A DNA stretch of 64,000 bases, taken from Hortaea werneckii. Lineage: Eukaryota > Ascomycota > Dothideomycetes > Mycosphaerellales > Teratosphaeriaceae. The stretch covers positions 558,001 through 622,000 of the forward strand of contig JBAOKB010000048.1 in the NCBI GenBank assembly GCA_037044905.1. Direction: 5' to 3'. The notes below the pieces were generated by a model. The model saw only the letters and a list, made by a program, of their open reading frames with translations, was not told the DNA's origin and searched no databases. A program made the translations under genes and the position numbers. Below, in pieces: positions 1 through 11,172 of this stretch (within the stretch, counting starts at the first letter, position 1; every line of letters starts with the position of its first letter).

Positions 1-1691
1 TAATGGAATCCTCTTCCCTCTCCACCCGCTCCTCCCCCTTCTCCTCCTGAGCGCAAACCCCCAACTCCCTCCCCATCCTCTCCTCCTCCTGCTCGGTACT
101 CCCAACCCCATTCCACTCCCCCTCCCTCTCTACACCCACCTCTTCCCTCGCACTACTCCCAGCAGCCAACCTCCCCTCCAACTTCCCCACCTTCTCAAAC
201 AACACCTGCGCATTCCGCCACGCATTCGCGACTTCAGCCGCATGAGCCGCACAGTACGCAACCTCGCGCGCGCGGAAGTGTTTTGAGATCCCCTCCATGT
301 TGGCGCGGAGCATGGCGATCTCGGAGTCCTTGGTGCGGGCGAGGTGGTTTATTGCTTCGGTATGCCGTGCTTGTTGTTGCTGCTGCTGTTTCTGCAGATC
401 AGTGGGGTCCTCGGACGGTGGTACGTGGGACGGATCCTCCATCGCCGGAAAGGTCTGCTGCTGCTGCGGCACTGAAGTGCAAGGGTTCGAGCCCATCGTC
501 GGCATCGTCGTGGACGACGGCTGCCCCGACGAGGAGGCACCGCTCGTGCCCCTTCCGTCCTTCGATTCCTCCGAAATTGCTCCCCTCCTCTCCCAAACCC
601 TCCTCGACCCACCATCACCCTGCCTTGCCTGTCCCCTTCCTCCGAAACTTCCTCTCGTGACCTCTGCGCCGATTCCGGAGGCATAGCAGAGAAAGCGCCA
701 CCTTCACTGGCATTCCATCTCTGCGTGCTGCCCCCCTGCACCCCCCATCATCGCTCGACGTACGAAGAGCTTCTTCCGCCGTCGCTCTCTGAGCGCTTCC
801 CTTGCAGCAAGAATTCGAACCCTGTTCCAGACCAAGTCTTGCATTTGTTGAGAAAGGACGAGATTGGCAGAGGGGTGGTTGTCACTACCCTGTCCAGAAG
901 GCCCGTCTTCCTCTTCTTCGGGGATACAACTAAGTCGACGACGACGATCCAGCTCCCGTGTCTCCGCGCCACCAGACGCGACATCCTCCGACGACTCGGA
1001 CGGCCGCACCGCCGAACACTGCACCGCCTGCTCGTGGCGGTGGTGGCGATGGCCCTCCCCTCGCTGCAGCCCCCCACCTTGTTCACCTCCGCGCCATCGT
1101 GACACCAAGCTCCAGAGGAACCTCCCTACAGAACTCAAGAAACAACATGAAATCCAGCAGCGAAACCACGGCGCTCGCCACAATAGCCGTGGCGGGGAAC
1201 CCCACCCATAAAGCCGAAGATGACCATGATGCACGCCAAGACCGCGTAAACCATCGTCTGGAACTTGTCGAAAACCCCCAAGAGCTCTTCGCCTTCCGGA
1301 CCCATCACTGCAGAAGCCGCTTCTGCGGTGATGGCGGCGGGGGCGGCGATGGTGGCGGACGAGCCGGACTCGCATCCGGACAGCAACGGACTATGAGGTC
1401 CCGCACGCAGCGCCGTTGGTCCCAGAGCAGGAGGGAGAAGAGGCTGGCGAAGAGGAGGACGGCGAGCGGATTAGGCGGGTCCAAAAAAGCTACGGCGCCG
1501 GAGCGCACGATGATGAAGGCGGCGAATTCCACCAGCGTGAAGAGGGTGCAGGCGAAGTAGACGGAGGTCGTGGTCGGGATGCCGAGGAATTTTGGAGACG
1601 GTGGTTGGGGCGGCGGGCGGTGGTGGGTGATTGGGGAGGGGTCCATTTGTGGAGGGGTTGCAGGGGGGATCGGAGGGGTGGTGTGTGACAT
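1..1691 (-). CDS. uncharacterised membrane / coiled-coil protein region, partial at the left edge
   Basis: I do not recognise this gene. From the ATG at 1691 the protein begins with a proline-rich stretch, then has hydrophobic segments at about 1590-1520 (TSVYFACTLFTLVEFAAFII), 1480-1425 (AVLLFASLFSLLLW) and 1265-1210 (MVYAVLACIMVIFGFM). The frame changes near 1390 and again near 1150-1200, each consistent with one missing base. A charged region follows (about 1080-704). After a stop at 704 the same frame reopens with a Ser/Gly-rich stretch, a glutamine run (about 380-400) and a coiled coil that stays open through base 1. The 704 stop could be an intron, another base error or the boundary between two genes, so one gene versus two is unresolved. 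Its start is about 600 bases from the next gene. Confidence 0.4.
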
Positions 1692-2304
1692 TTTTTCTTG
1701 GTGGAGTTAGGGAACTGAGTGCTATTTGTAATCGGTTGTTGTTATCTTGAGAGAAGTTGCAATACTCGTGTTCGTTTGAAATGTGGGAGGAACGGGATTG
1801 TAGAAGATCGATCCACTGCCAACTGTCAAGGTAAAAGCAATGTAGAAAGGAGAAAAGCAGAAGAGCGTGAGGGATGGAATATAAAGCCATTCTGGCTGCT
1901 GAAGGAAAGTGAAATGCAGGACTTTGTATTAGACTTACGGCGGACCCTTGGGAAGTGAACATAATGGTGAAGTCGGTCCCGGAGCCATGGTTAGCAACCG
2001 AAACGTTTCTTCGTGAGCCTCCCACCTGCTCTTTTATGGCTGCTTCTGCATGGGTCTTTTTCTATCTGTACAATATGTATACATGGCGTACTTCACCATG
2101 GAAGGTGAATCGAGGCGGAAACACGTATGACTGAGTCTCGGCGCGAATTTCAAGTAGGGAAAGGGAGTTCGCTTTTTGGGTTCGTCCATGAGGCGAGTCC
2201 AGGGATGCGCGGTTGGGGGTATCAAGAGATGCACGCAGTCGACACGTGACGGCCATCAAACCGACACCTGGACCGAGTGCAATAAGCCTCGCCACATGCT
2301 GCAC
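1692..2304. other. intergenic, no gene seen
   Basis: This is the upstream region of the left-edge gene and the 3' side of the NDUFAF6-like gene. I see only short reading frames on both strands, with no family signature and no obvious repeat. Confidence 0.5.
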
Positions 2305-3497
2305 TCACAGCTTCCGTCGGTTCCACGCCCAGAAAGCGCGGAAGGGTAATCTCCAATCCGTCACCCTCAGCTTCGGGTTAAAGATATCGAAGTCGGCCTT
2401 TTGCAGCCTATCAAGCCAAAGCTGGGTGGCGACGGCGGGCATGAAGACACCAAACGCCCTTTCGATCTCCTGAGCCTGGGTCTCCGGCTTCCCGCTTTTG
2501 GATACGGAGTACATGTGCTCCTCTTCATCCTGGTGCTCGAACTCGTGCCCTGCGTCTTCGCCCTTGCGGATGTTGGTCAGCATCTGGCGCGCAGTGATGA
2601 GGTGGTCGTTTGCGCGGGTAGCGACCGTGAAGACGGCGTCGCGCAGTCCATGAGCGTCGGCGCCGTTGCGGAAGACATCTTCCTCCCGTACACCTGCTTC
2701 GGCCATGACGTCCAAGGGCAGCATCACTGCTCCTTGTCGGCTTGCTCCGACGTCGCCGGCGAATTGCCCTTGATTCGAGTGCTTGTTTGCTGGGCCTGGG
2801 AATGCCAGGAGTGGCAACCCGCGCAGGACGGCGGCGATACCTGTCGCTTTGCCGATGTGGCTTGCCACGTGATCCGCCGTCAGGCTCGCCATGGGTAGGC
2901 TCTGCAGGGTCAGGTACATCAACGTGCTATAAGTGTTCTCGGCATAGCTTTCCACCGTGCTGATGCTGGGGTAGGGCGGGTTGCTCAGGTACTTCTCCCG
3001 GGTGTCGATGAGCCTCAGGAACCAACTTTACTCCACTTGCCACCGTTGTCGGAGATGTCGCCGGCGGCCTTGGCCAACAGGACGGCGATGGGTTGTTTGG
3101 GCGGCTGGCCGGCTAACGCTTTCGTGACGGCGTCTCGGTGGAATTGCAACCGCATGGCGCCGATGGTCGGGGTGCTGGTTGTGTCGGCTGTCCTGGCCAG
3201 CTCAATGTTGAAGGCACGCAAGGCAATGTAGGCATCGCGTGCTTGGGTAGGGATGTATGGCAGGAGGAGGGAGGAAGGCGTATCCGACTTTCGCAACATG
3301 TCCATACAGTAGCGTCGTGCCCGCGCGAGTTCCTCATGGGAGACGGCGCCGCTCGCTGGTTGGTCCACATCGGTCGCATATTTTCGCACACACTGTCTGC
3401 ATACTTGTCTATTCAAGTCATGTCCGAATGCATGCTGGTTTCGAAGCGGTCTCGCCACTCGCGGTGCCGCTGTGATGGCTGTCCGCGAGGTGTTCAT
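2305..3497 (-). CDS. NDUFAF6-like complex I assembly factor (squalene/phytoene synthase fold), mitochondrial
   Basis: The protein has the trans-isoprenyl-diphosphate-synthase-like fold of NDUFAF6, which supports assembly of mitochondrial complex I. The first 50 residues are basic and Arg/Ser/Ala-rich, as in a matrix targeting signal. The family regions are all visible: RARRYCMDMLRKSD, AYIALRAFNIELA, then WFLRLIDTREKYL and YAENTYSTLMYLTLQSL, and GKATGIAAVLRGLP. The ATG at 3497 is preferred, because the frame extends upstream only to a GTG. At about 3018-3024 the frame shifts between the conserved KWSK and WFLRLID stretches. No intron fits there, because both flanks are conserved protein. One added base gives about 397 residues, the usual family length. 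The gene is divergent from RAD5, with 269 bases between the starts. Confidence 0.8.
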
Positions 3498-3766
3498 CTT
3501 CTGTCTCGAATACACATGCGAAAGAGTGATCGTGTCTGGTATTGAAAACCTCCCGCAGGCCTTCTATCTCTTTCCAAACCACGAACGATATCGTGGTAAG
3601 CAGCGTGGTTGGATTGGCAGGTATGTACTGTCTCTACAGTACGTACTTTGAATTATTCTGGAAAAGCCATGAGCTCTTCAGATAGGTATGCTGACCTCAC
3701 CATGCAGCTCAATTGAACGTGAATGAATATTGCCTAATGCCTTAATCAAAGACGGCGTAGATTGAC

Positions 3767-6700
3767 ATGACATCACCCCGCATTCAATTCGAGACGCGAC
3801 AACGCGATTCGCGTCTCTCGAGGAGAAAGCCGGAGCCCGTGTACGATGCTTCCGGATTCGCACTGGACAACCTCCCATCACCCAGCTTGCCCTTCCCACC
3901 AGCCATGACCGATACCCAAGAGCGTCCGTATAAGAAGAGACGCTTCTTCGCCGACGATGACGAGCCTCAGCAGGAACCCGAGTTTGCTGCTGAGCCATCT
4001 CTGCCAGAAGAGATCAACACCGCCACGGAGACCAACGGCTATACGAGCCCTGTAGAGCAGCAACAACCCAGAAATGATGTCTTTGATGAGAGCACGTTCA
4101 AAGCCATCGTCGGCGAAGATGCTCCTGATTCGGCTGTCCGGAGTCTTCAGGGCAGGTTTAAAACCAACCTGGAACAAGCCATCAACGCCTATTTCGATGG
4201 CTCATGGAAAACACCTTCGCCGCAGAAACCTAAACAGCCGCCAGTCGGCTTCAAATTTCCCAGGTCATCGGGTGGAAAGGAGGAAGGAGCGTCAAGCTCA
4301 GGATCGAGGGATAGGAAGGCATCTCCTCCGCAATCAGCCGCCTCAATGCCAACCAAGAGATATCTCGGCGCTCTAGGTGTAGCAGGTTGGACGACACGGA
4401 GCGGAAGCAATCTGCTGAAGCCTGGGGACTCTGTCAATATCGAGCGGACGAAGCAAGCTATTCCGCAGAAGGTTGGGAAAGGAGGGAAACCCAAACAGTT
4501 GCAACGGAAGACGCAGGATGTTATCGTCCGCTTTACGAATGCAAGAGGGAAGAGATAGGCAGGTTGGAGAAAGACAATGCGAACTGGATCAGCACGCTGG
4601 TTGATCAGAAGATGTGCAGTTTCGAAGGAGTTGCGTCTTTGCGCCGGAACGGATAAGGACAAACGATACGGTGTACCTGCAGCTCAAGTGCTACATGTTG
4701 CGTTCAGCATTCGAATCAGGCAATTTGGTCAAACCGTTGGAGAACAATAGACAGACTGGGCTTTTTGAAGCAAAAGAGACGACGGACGAGGAAAACCTGA
4801 GACTACGACAAATTGCGCTAGTCAGGTTGTTTCAGGAAATCAACTTGCATCCTAGTAAAATCAACGAGACAACAGCCAAGCACAAAGAGAAGGTATATTG
4901 CAGGCTGCCGAGGTAGCCGAGCAATACGACCACGTCGATTCGACGCAGAAAGTGCGGAAGACTAGCACGCCAGGTACCCCCGCAGAGAACGGTGGCTCCT
5001 CGCCTCCATCCGAAGAGAATGAGGAAGGCGAAGAGCTCGAGCAGGACCAGCTCGACTCGTTATATCAGAAAGCTCAAACCTTTGACTTCAACACACCTGA
5101 AGCCCAACCGGCAGACACGTTCACCATGGACCTGAGAAAATACCAGAAACAAGCCCTACACTGGATGATCAACAAAGAAACCCAGCAGCAGGACTCCGAT
5201 CGAGCTGCCGGCCAGTCAATGCACCCGCTGTGGGAGGAGTACCTTTGGCCGTTGAAAGATGCCGATGAACAACAGCTGCTCCGAGTGGAAGGCCAACCAG
5301 CGTTCTATGTGAATCCGTATTCTGGAGAATTGAGTCTGGACTTTCCGGTGCAGGAGCAGACGTGTCTTGGTGGTATCTTGGCAGATGAGATGGGTCTCGG
5401 CAAGACCATCGAGATGCTTTCGCTGGTACACAGCCACAAGAGCCCGGAGCACGATGCAGCGCTTGCTGATGCGCAGGCGATGGACTCTGTGAACGGTCTC
5501 ACTCGCCAGTCGAGAAGGAAAGACGAAATTCTCTCTGCACCGGCGACAACTCTCGTGGTGGCACCTATGTCTTTGCTTGCGCAATGGGCGAGTGAGGCGG
5601 AGAAGGCCTCCAAACAGGGCACGCTCAAGGTCATGATGTACTATGGTAATGAGAAGAGCACCAATCTTCAGACGCTTTGCTCTTCGACAAATTTGTCCAA
5701 TGCGCCCAACGTCATCGTCACCTCTTACGGCACAGTCTTGTCGGAATACAATACTGTCGCTGCTTTGGGCGAAGGAGGCCGTGGAAAGCATGGCGGCCTG
5801 TTTTCTCTGGACTACTGGCGGATCATCTTGGACGAGGCGCACATGATCAAGAACCGGCAGAGCAAGACGGCCAAAGCTTGCTATGAGCTTAGCGCGCAGC
5901 ATCGATGGGTCCTGACAGGAACGCCCATCGTCAACAGGCTGGAGGACCTGTTCTCCTTAGTACGCTTCCTGCGTGTCGAGCCTTGGTCCAACTTCTCCTT
6001 TTGGAAGACATTTATCACTGCGCCATTCGAGAAGGGTGATTTCGTAAGAGCACTGGACGTCGTTCAGACTGTTCTAGAGCCCCTCGTTCTGCGAAGAACG
6101 AAAGACATGCGGACCCCAACGGGTGAGGCGCTTGTACCTCTACCACCTAGAACCATCGAGGTCGAGCATATCCAGCTTTCGCAACCTGAGAGGGAAGTGT
6201 ATGACCATATCTATGCTCGTGCCAAGAGAGCCTTCGCTGCGAATGTAGAAGCTGGTACACTGATGAAGAGCTATACTACCATCTTCGCGCAGATCCTTAG
6301 GCTGAGGCAATCGTGTTGCCATCCCATACTCACCCGTAACAAGGCCATCGTAGCCGAAGAAGAAGCCGCTGAGGAAGCGGCTGACATGGCGAATGGCCTA
6401 GCCGACGATATGGACCTTTCCACTTTGCTTGAAAAATTCCAGGCTGAAGAAGGAGAACAGGATGCTGCGAGATTCGGGGCGAATGTGCTCAAGCAGATCC
6501 AAGACGAATCGGATATGGAATGCCCCATCTGCGCCGAAGAGCCGATGGAAGAGCAGGCTGTGACGGGCTGCTGGCACAGCGCGTGTAAGAAATGTCTATT
6601 GGATTATATCGAACACCAGGTCCAGAAGGGTGAACTACCGAGATGCTTCAATTGTCGGGAGCCGATCAGTGCGAGGGATGTGTTCGAAGTCATACGACAT

Positions 6701-7607
6701 GACCCTGACGACGAGGACGAAGAGGAAGAAGTAGAACAGAACAGCCAGGTGGCCAGCAAACGCTTCACAGCAGCATTCGAAGAGGACACCGAAACCGACG
6801 ACTTATACAACACCACCCAACCCCCTCCAAAACCAAAAACCGCCCCACCACGCATCAGCCTCCGCCGGGTGAACCAGCTCTCAAGCGCCAAAATCTCCAC
6901 CCTGACCTCGCACCTCAAACGCCTGAAGAAAACCGACCCGCAATGCAAAGTCGTCGTCTTCAGCCAATTCACCTCCTTCCTGGACCTCCTAGCTCCCGCC
7001 CTCCAATCCGCAGGGATCCACCACACGCGCTTCGACGGCAGCATGACGCAAAAGGAGCGCGCGCGCGTCCTGCACGACTTCTCCACCCTGCGCACCAAGT
7101 TTTCCGTCCTGTTACTCTCGCTCCGCGCGGGCGGCGTGGGTCTGAACCTCACGTGTGCGAAACGCGTGTTCATGATGGATCCGTGGTGGTCGTTTGCGGT
7201 GGAGGCGCAGGCGATCGATCGTGTGCATCGGATGGGGCAGACGGAGGAGGTCAAGGTCACGAGGTTGGTGGTGGGCAATAGTATTGAGGAGAAGATGTTA
7301 CGGGTTCAGGAGAGGAAGAAGTTTATGTGAGTTTTTTTTTCCCCTGCTCTTTTTTCTCCCTTTTGTTCTGTGGACTCCGCCCTCACCCCTTCCTCTTTCC
7401 TTCACTTTGATCTTTCGCTCGCATGCGGTATCCTTCGTCTACACCAGGAGAGATCCAAACACACAGAGGAAGAATTTTTGGCTCTTAGTCTTCTTTTGTT
7501 TTTTACTGACTCCTATTGTTCCTTGTAGTGCGAGCTCTTTAGGCATGATGAGCGAAGACGAGAAGAAGATGCAGCGGATCGAGGATATTCGCGAATTGCT
7601 CAGTTAA
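3767..7607 (+). CDS. RAD5: Rad5-type DNA repair helicase / RING E3 ubiquitin ligase
   Basis: This is a nuclear SWI/SNF translocase that polyubiquitinates PCNA in error-free post-replication repair. The order is a disordered N-terminus with KKRRFF, a HIRAN domain (from about residue 200), SNF2 motor with Walker A DEMGLGKT (about 540) and DEAH (about 688), an inserted RING finger starting CPIC (about 919), and helicase C with RAGGVGLNLT (about 1118). A 202-nt intron at 7327-7528 (GTGAGT...TTGTAG) joins KKF to IASSLGMMS, the family C-terminus ending RIEDIRELLS. Three frame shifts, near 4546, 4633 and 4893, each look like one missing base in a short run, and all lie in or just after HIRAN. With them repaired the length is about 1213 residues, normal for the family. 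They are probably sequence errors. The start at 3767 is the first ATG; 3905 is an alternative. Confidence 0.93.
7327..7528 (+). other. RAD5 3'-terminal intron
   Basis: The donor is GTGAGT and the acceptor TTGTAG, with a T-rich body. Splicing joins AT to T, giving Ile, and continues the conserved C-terminal segment. At 202 nt it is about three times longer than the other introns I can define here. Confidence 0.85.
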
Positions 7608-7905
7608 TGCAAAGAGCAACGGACGTACAGTAGCCAGATTAAACTCCGACTTATACGCTACGCTTCACGAAGAGCAGGGCGCATTGAACATTCGTATCTC
7701 ATCTACCTCCTCAATTCCTCAGTCTGATTAAAACATAATCTGGAGGCAGAAGAAGTGCTAAGGTGAGTGTGTAGGGCTAGACGTGGAGATTTTAAAGCAT
7801 CAAACAGTGGAGGAGCGTGTACCTTGAGTAGGTGATATTACACGCAACGAGGATACATTCGAGGCCGCAAGGCCAAACGCTTAATTCATTTCGACGTAGC
7901 CACAA

Positions 7906-9110
7906 TCACCAAGTCAGAATAGGCTTAATCGTACTCCCATCATGCATCTCCTCCAGCGCCCTTTCGAACTCCTGCGCCGGCATCAATCTCATCAGCTTAT
8001 CGATCGGGAACCGGCCCTCTCGATACCACTGCACCATCTGCGGGACGAAATCAGGCGGGTACGCTTGTCCCTCCACAGCGCCTATGACCTGCTTCCCAGC
8101 CACCATGAACTGGAACATGTTAAAGTCCAAATTAAAATCAAAGGGCGCCGAGCCCACTTGGACGAACTTCCCTCGATTCCGAATCCCCTCCAACCCGGCT
8201 TTGATAAGCGGCGGTGCGCCGGTAGTGTCGATGGCAATCGTCGGACCGCCGCCACCGGCTACTTCTTTGATCGTCTCGACGAGCGACTTGTCCCCGAGTT
8301 TGGACCCGTCAATCACGTCCGTGCAGCCCAGATCCTTCGCCAGCTTCAACCGGGACTCGATCCGGTCCAGCCCTACGATCCTTCGGCATCCGGCTATCCT
8401 GGCCCCCATGATCGCACTGAGGCCGACACCTCCCAGTCCCATCACGAGGACGACATCGTTCGGCTTCGCTTGGGCAGCATTGAGCACGGTCCCGGCACCT
8501 GTCTGGATACCGCAACCCAGCGGGGCGAAGAGCTGGAGTTCCGTCCGGTTAAAGACGAGGTCCTTAGCGTTCACCACGCTACACTGGCGTACGATGGAGA
8601 GGTTGGCGAAGGAGCTCTGGCCGAAGAAAGCGCCGCCGATTTCCGGCTCGCCGCTTTTGGACGCGAGCGAGAAGACGCGATGGGGCCCGCCGAAGTTGAG
8701 CTCGTTGAAGGAATCGCAGTGCGAGTGGTGCCCGGCTTTGCAGACTTCGCAGTCGCGGCAGAAGGCGAAGGAGAGGAGGACGGGATCGCCGGGTTGGGCG
8801 ACCGTCACGCCTTTCCCGACTTTCTTTACGTAGCCGCTGCCTTTTTCTCATATGTTAGTTGCTGGACTCCATCTTATCAGGCGAAAGCTAGCGTGTCCAT
8901 ACCTTCGTGGCCGAGTACTCGAGGGTAGAAAGCGATGGGTGCCGCCCCGCCGGGCAAGCTTCCGATCAACGTATCCGTATGGCAGACGCCCGTGGCGACC
9001 ATTTCGACCAGCAGCTCGCCATCCCCCGGTTGTCGAACGCCTACTTCTTCCATCTTCCAGCCATTGTTGGTGAGGGTGTCGTGGCATACGATTGCTTTGC
9101 CGGCCTCCAT
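7906..9110 (-). CDS. zinc-dependent alcohol dehydrogenase (MDR family)
   Basis: This is a medium-chain dehydrogenase/reductase predicted to oxidise alcohols with NAD in the cytosol. The catalytic zinc ligands lie in GVCHTD and GHEG. Four structural-zinc cysteines are in CRDCEVCKAGHHSHC. The Rossmann motif is GLGGVGLSA, and the following strand ends in Asp (GLDRIESR), as in NAD-preferring members. An intron at 8841-8902 (GTATGG donor, CTAAC branch, AAAAAG acceptor) joins GHEG to SGYVKKVGKGV. The product is about 380 residues, full length. It resembles aryl/benzyl-alcohol or class III-like dehydrogenases more than yeast Adh1, but I cannot name the substrate. The reading frame is unbroken apart from the intron. 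The ATG at 9110 is chosen because conserved sequence begins there, although the frame stays open further upstream. The gene is divergent from the transporter at 9727. Confidence 0.9.
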
Positions 9111-9726
9111 CTTCTTTGCGTGTTGGATTGCTGTACCGTTATAGCTTCCTGCTCTTGCCAGACTGGAGAGAGAGTAATGGTGCGGTTGTTGTGTGAAGCT
9201 CTTCCCCGACCCTAGATATATGGAGTTGGTCGGGGTTATGAGGAGGTGTACTTGCGGACCGAGCTCATTGCCAGCCCGCCAAGTCACTAGGCGTACACAT
9301 GCCCTAGCTCATGGAGCGATCGTGGTCCGTCTCGTCTGCGAAGGATGAAGACGAGCGGGCCATCAACCGTGGAGCTGTATGATTCCGTTGCCGTTGCCAT
9401 AGCCGTCATCGGCGCCTCCACGGCCGTAGCCATCATGCATCATCAGATCAGATGAAACTCTTGCTAACCCACCAAGTCGAGTCTTTGTGATTCCGAGCGC
9501 GCAGGTAAACAATCTGCCCCTCCATAGTAGAGTTTGCGCCATCTGCACTGAAGTGATGACCCTTAAGGTCGATCATTGCGGGGTCGCGGGGTTCATTCGG
9601 TTGCATTCGTGCGAGACCACGCCGGAAGTCGAGATCGGGATGTGCACTCATGCAGTACTACAGTACTATGTCGGTATCATGAATGTTTGAAGTGACAATG
9701 GCATCCGGAGAGCGACGGCTGGTCAG
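9111..9726. promoter_or_regulatory. shared divergent upstream region (alcohol dehydrogenase / transporter)
   Basis: There are 616 bases between two start codons that point away from each other. No convincing gene is present, and I could identify no specific operator or TATA element with confidence. Confidence 0.35.
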
Positions 9727-11025
9727 ATGGACGACCAGATCAATGGCGATGCCAACTCAAACCATCAGCCCTCAATCCAAAATGATGGAAACCAAAGTAA
9801 CATGCCCGAAACTCAAGACCAAGGGAATATGAACCATGACAAAGAAGGCGATACCGCACACCACCCAAGCACTCTCCAAACCCACATCCGCACCGCCAAA
9901 TCCCTCCTCCAAGGCTCCTGGTTCCTAATCTCCCTCGGCATCCTCATAACCATCGCCTCCCAAACCCAAGTCCCCCCCTCCCACCAAGCGACCAAAACAA
10001 CCATAATCAACTACCTCTGCGTAACCCTCATCTTCCTCGTCACGGGCTGCACGATCGACACGCAGACGCTAATCCGGAACTACTCCAAATGGCTCACCCA
10101 CCTGTACGTGCAAGCGTCCTGCTTCCTCCTCACCTCCGCCGTCGTTTTTGCCGTCGTCACCGCCGCCGCTACGGACCAGAAATTTATGGATCCCGGGTTA
10201 CTTGTAGGCCTGCTCTTCCTCGGCTGCGTGCCGACGACCATCAGCAGTAACGTGGTCATGACACGGCAGGCGACGGGCAATACGGCGTTGACGGTCGTGC
10301 AGACCACGGTTGGGAATTTCCTGGGGGTGTTTGTTACCCCTGCGCTGGTGACGATGTACACGGGGGTTGACGTGGTATAACTCCGTCTTGCCACAAGGGC
10401 AGGAGGAACAGAGCGGAGAGGAGGCGGAAGGTTCGGGGAGATCTACGCCCGGGTGCTGAAACAGCTTAGTCTGTCGCTGTACCTCCCGCTCCTTGTCGGG
10501 CAACTCTTGCGGCACTTCTTCCCAGAAATCTGCCAGAAGGCGCTGGTGCGGTGGAAGCTGAATAAGCTGAGCATGCTGGCTTTGCTGGTTATCCTGTGGC
10601 AGACGTACGATAAGGCGTTTGCGTCGCAGGCGTTCAGTTCGGTGCCGGGGGACAATATGGTGTTTGTCGTGTTTGTGAGTCTAGGGTTACTGGTCATCTT
10701 TCTGCTTCTTTCGTTCGGCACGTCGTACTTTTGGCTTCCGAAGAAGGATGTTGTCGCTGTGTGTTATTGCGTCCCGGCGAAGGGACCCGCGATGGGCGTC
10801 CCACTTGCGACGACGATATTCGCTGGCATTGAGCCGGTCCTGGAAAGCAAGATTCTGATCCCCATTATCATCTACCAGGGGCTACAGGTCGCGCTCGGAA
10901 CGATACTTGTTCCGGTGTTTCGAAAGTGGATTGAGAGGGATGAAGCTGGGAAAAAGACTGAAGCCGAATCACACCTAGATCAGACCGGCTCCGAGCCAGG
11001 AAACAGAGATCAGGACAAGACTTGA
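9727..11025 (+). CDS. Rch1-like membrane transporter (sodium/bile-acid symporter fold, SLC10A7-like)
   Basis: This polytopic plasma-membrane protein belongs to the bile-acid/sodium symporter-like family that includes fungal Rch1, a negative regulator of calcium uptake, and human SLC10A7. A hydrophilic N-terminus of about 60 residues is followed by about ten hydrophobic segments. The family signatures LGCVPTTISSNVVMTRQATG and PAKGPAMGVPLATTIFAG are present. Around 10365-10440 the frame moves out and back, which leaves an in-frame TAA at 10378. The cause is consistent with one extra G in the G5 run near 10365 and one missing base by about 10437. The outer parts are in the same frame and total about 432 residues, the expected size. 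The C-terminal tail is acidic and polar. Confidence 0.85.
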
Positions 11026-11172
11026 GCTCGAGGTGGGAACAGCATATCGATGCTGAGCATACACAATCATATCATACCTAGCTGCCATTCGACTTTCCAA
11101 ACTTGGAAGCGAACGCCCTTGCCAGGAGGTAGTCTTATACGACCACCAGCTTCATAGCCGGAACAGACCCGC

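Noticed and set aside
481..510. GGGTTCGAGCCC resembling a tRNA T-arm
   Set aside because: The flanking bases do not form a full five-pair T stem, no acceptor or anticodon arms are found nearby, and the region is coding on the minus strand.
5216..5902. 228-codon minus-strand frame under RAD5
   Set aside because: It is antisense to the conserved SNF2 domain and has no family resemblance; it is a shadow of the codon bias.
7832..8928. Two plus-strand frames of more than 300 codons opposite the alcohol dehydrogenase
   Set aside because: They are antisense shadows. The minus strand carries complete zinc-site and Rossmann motifs and a proper intron.
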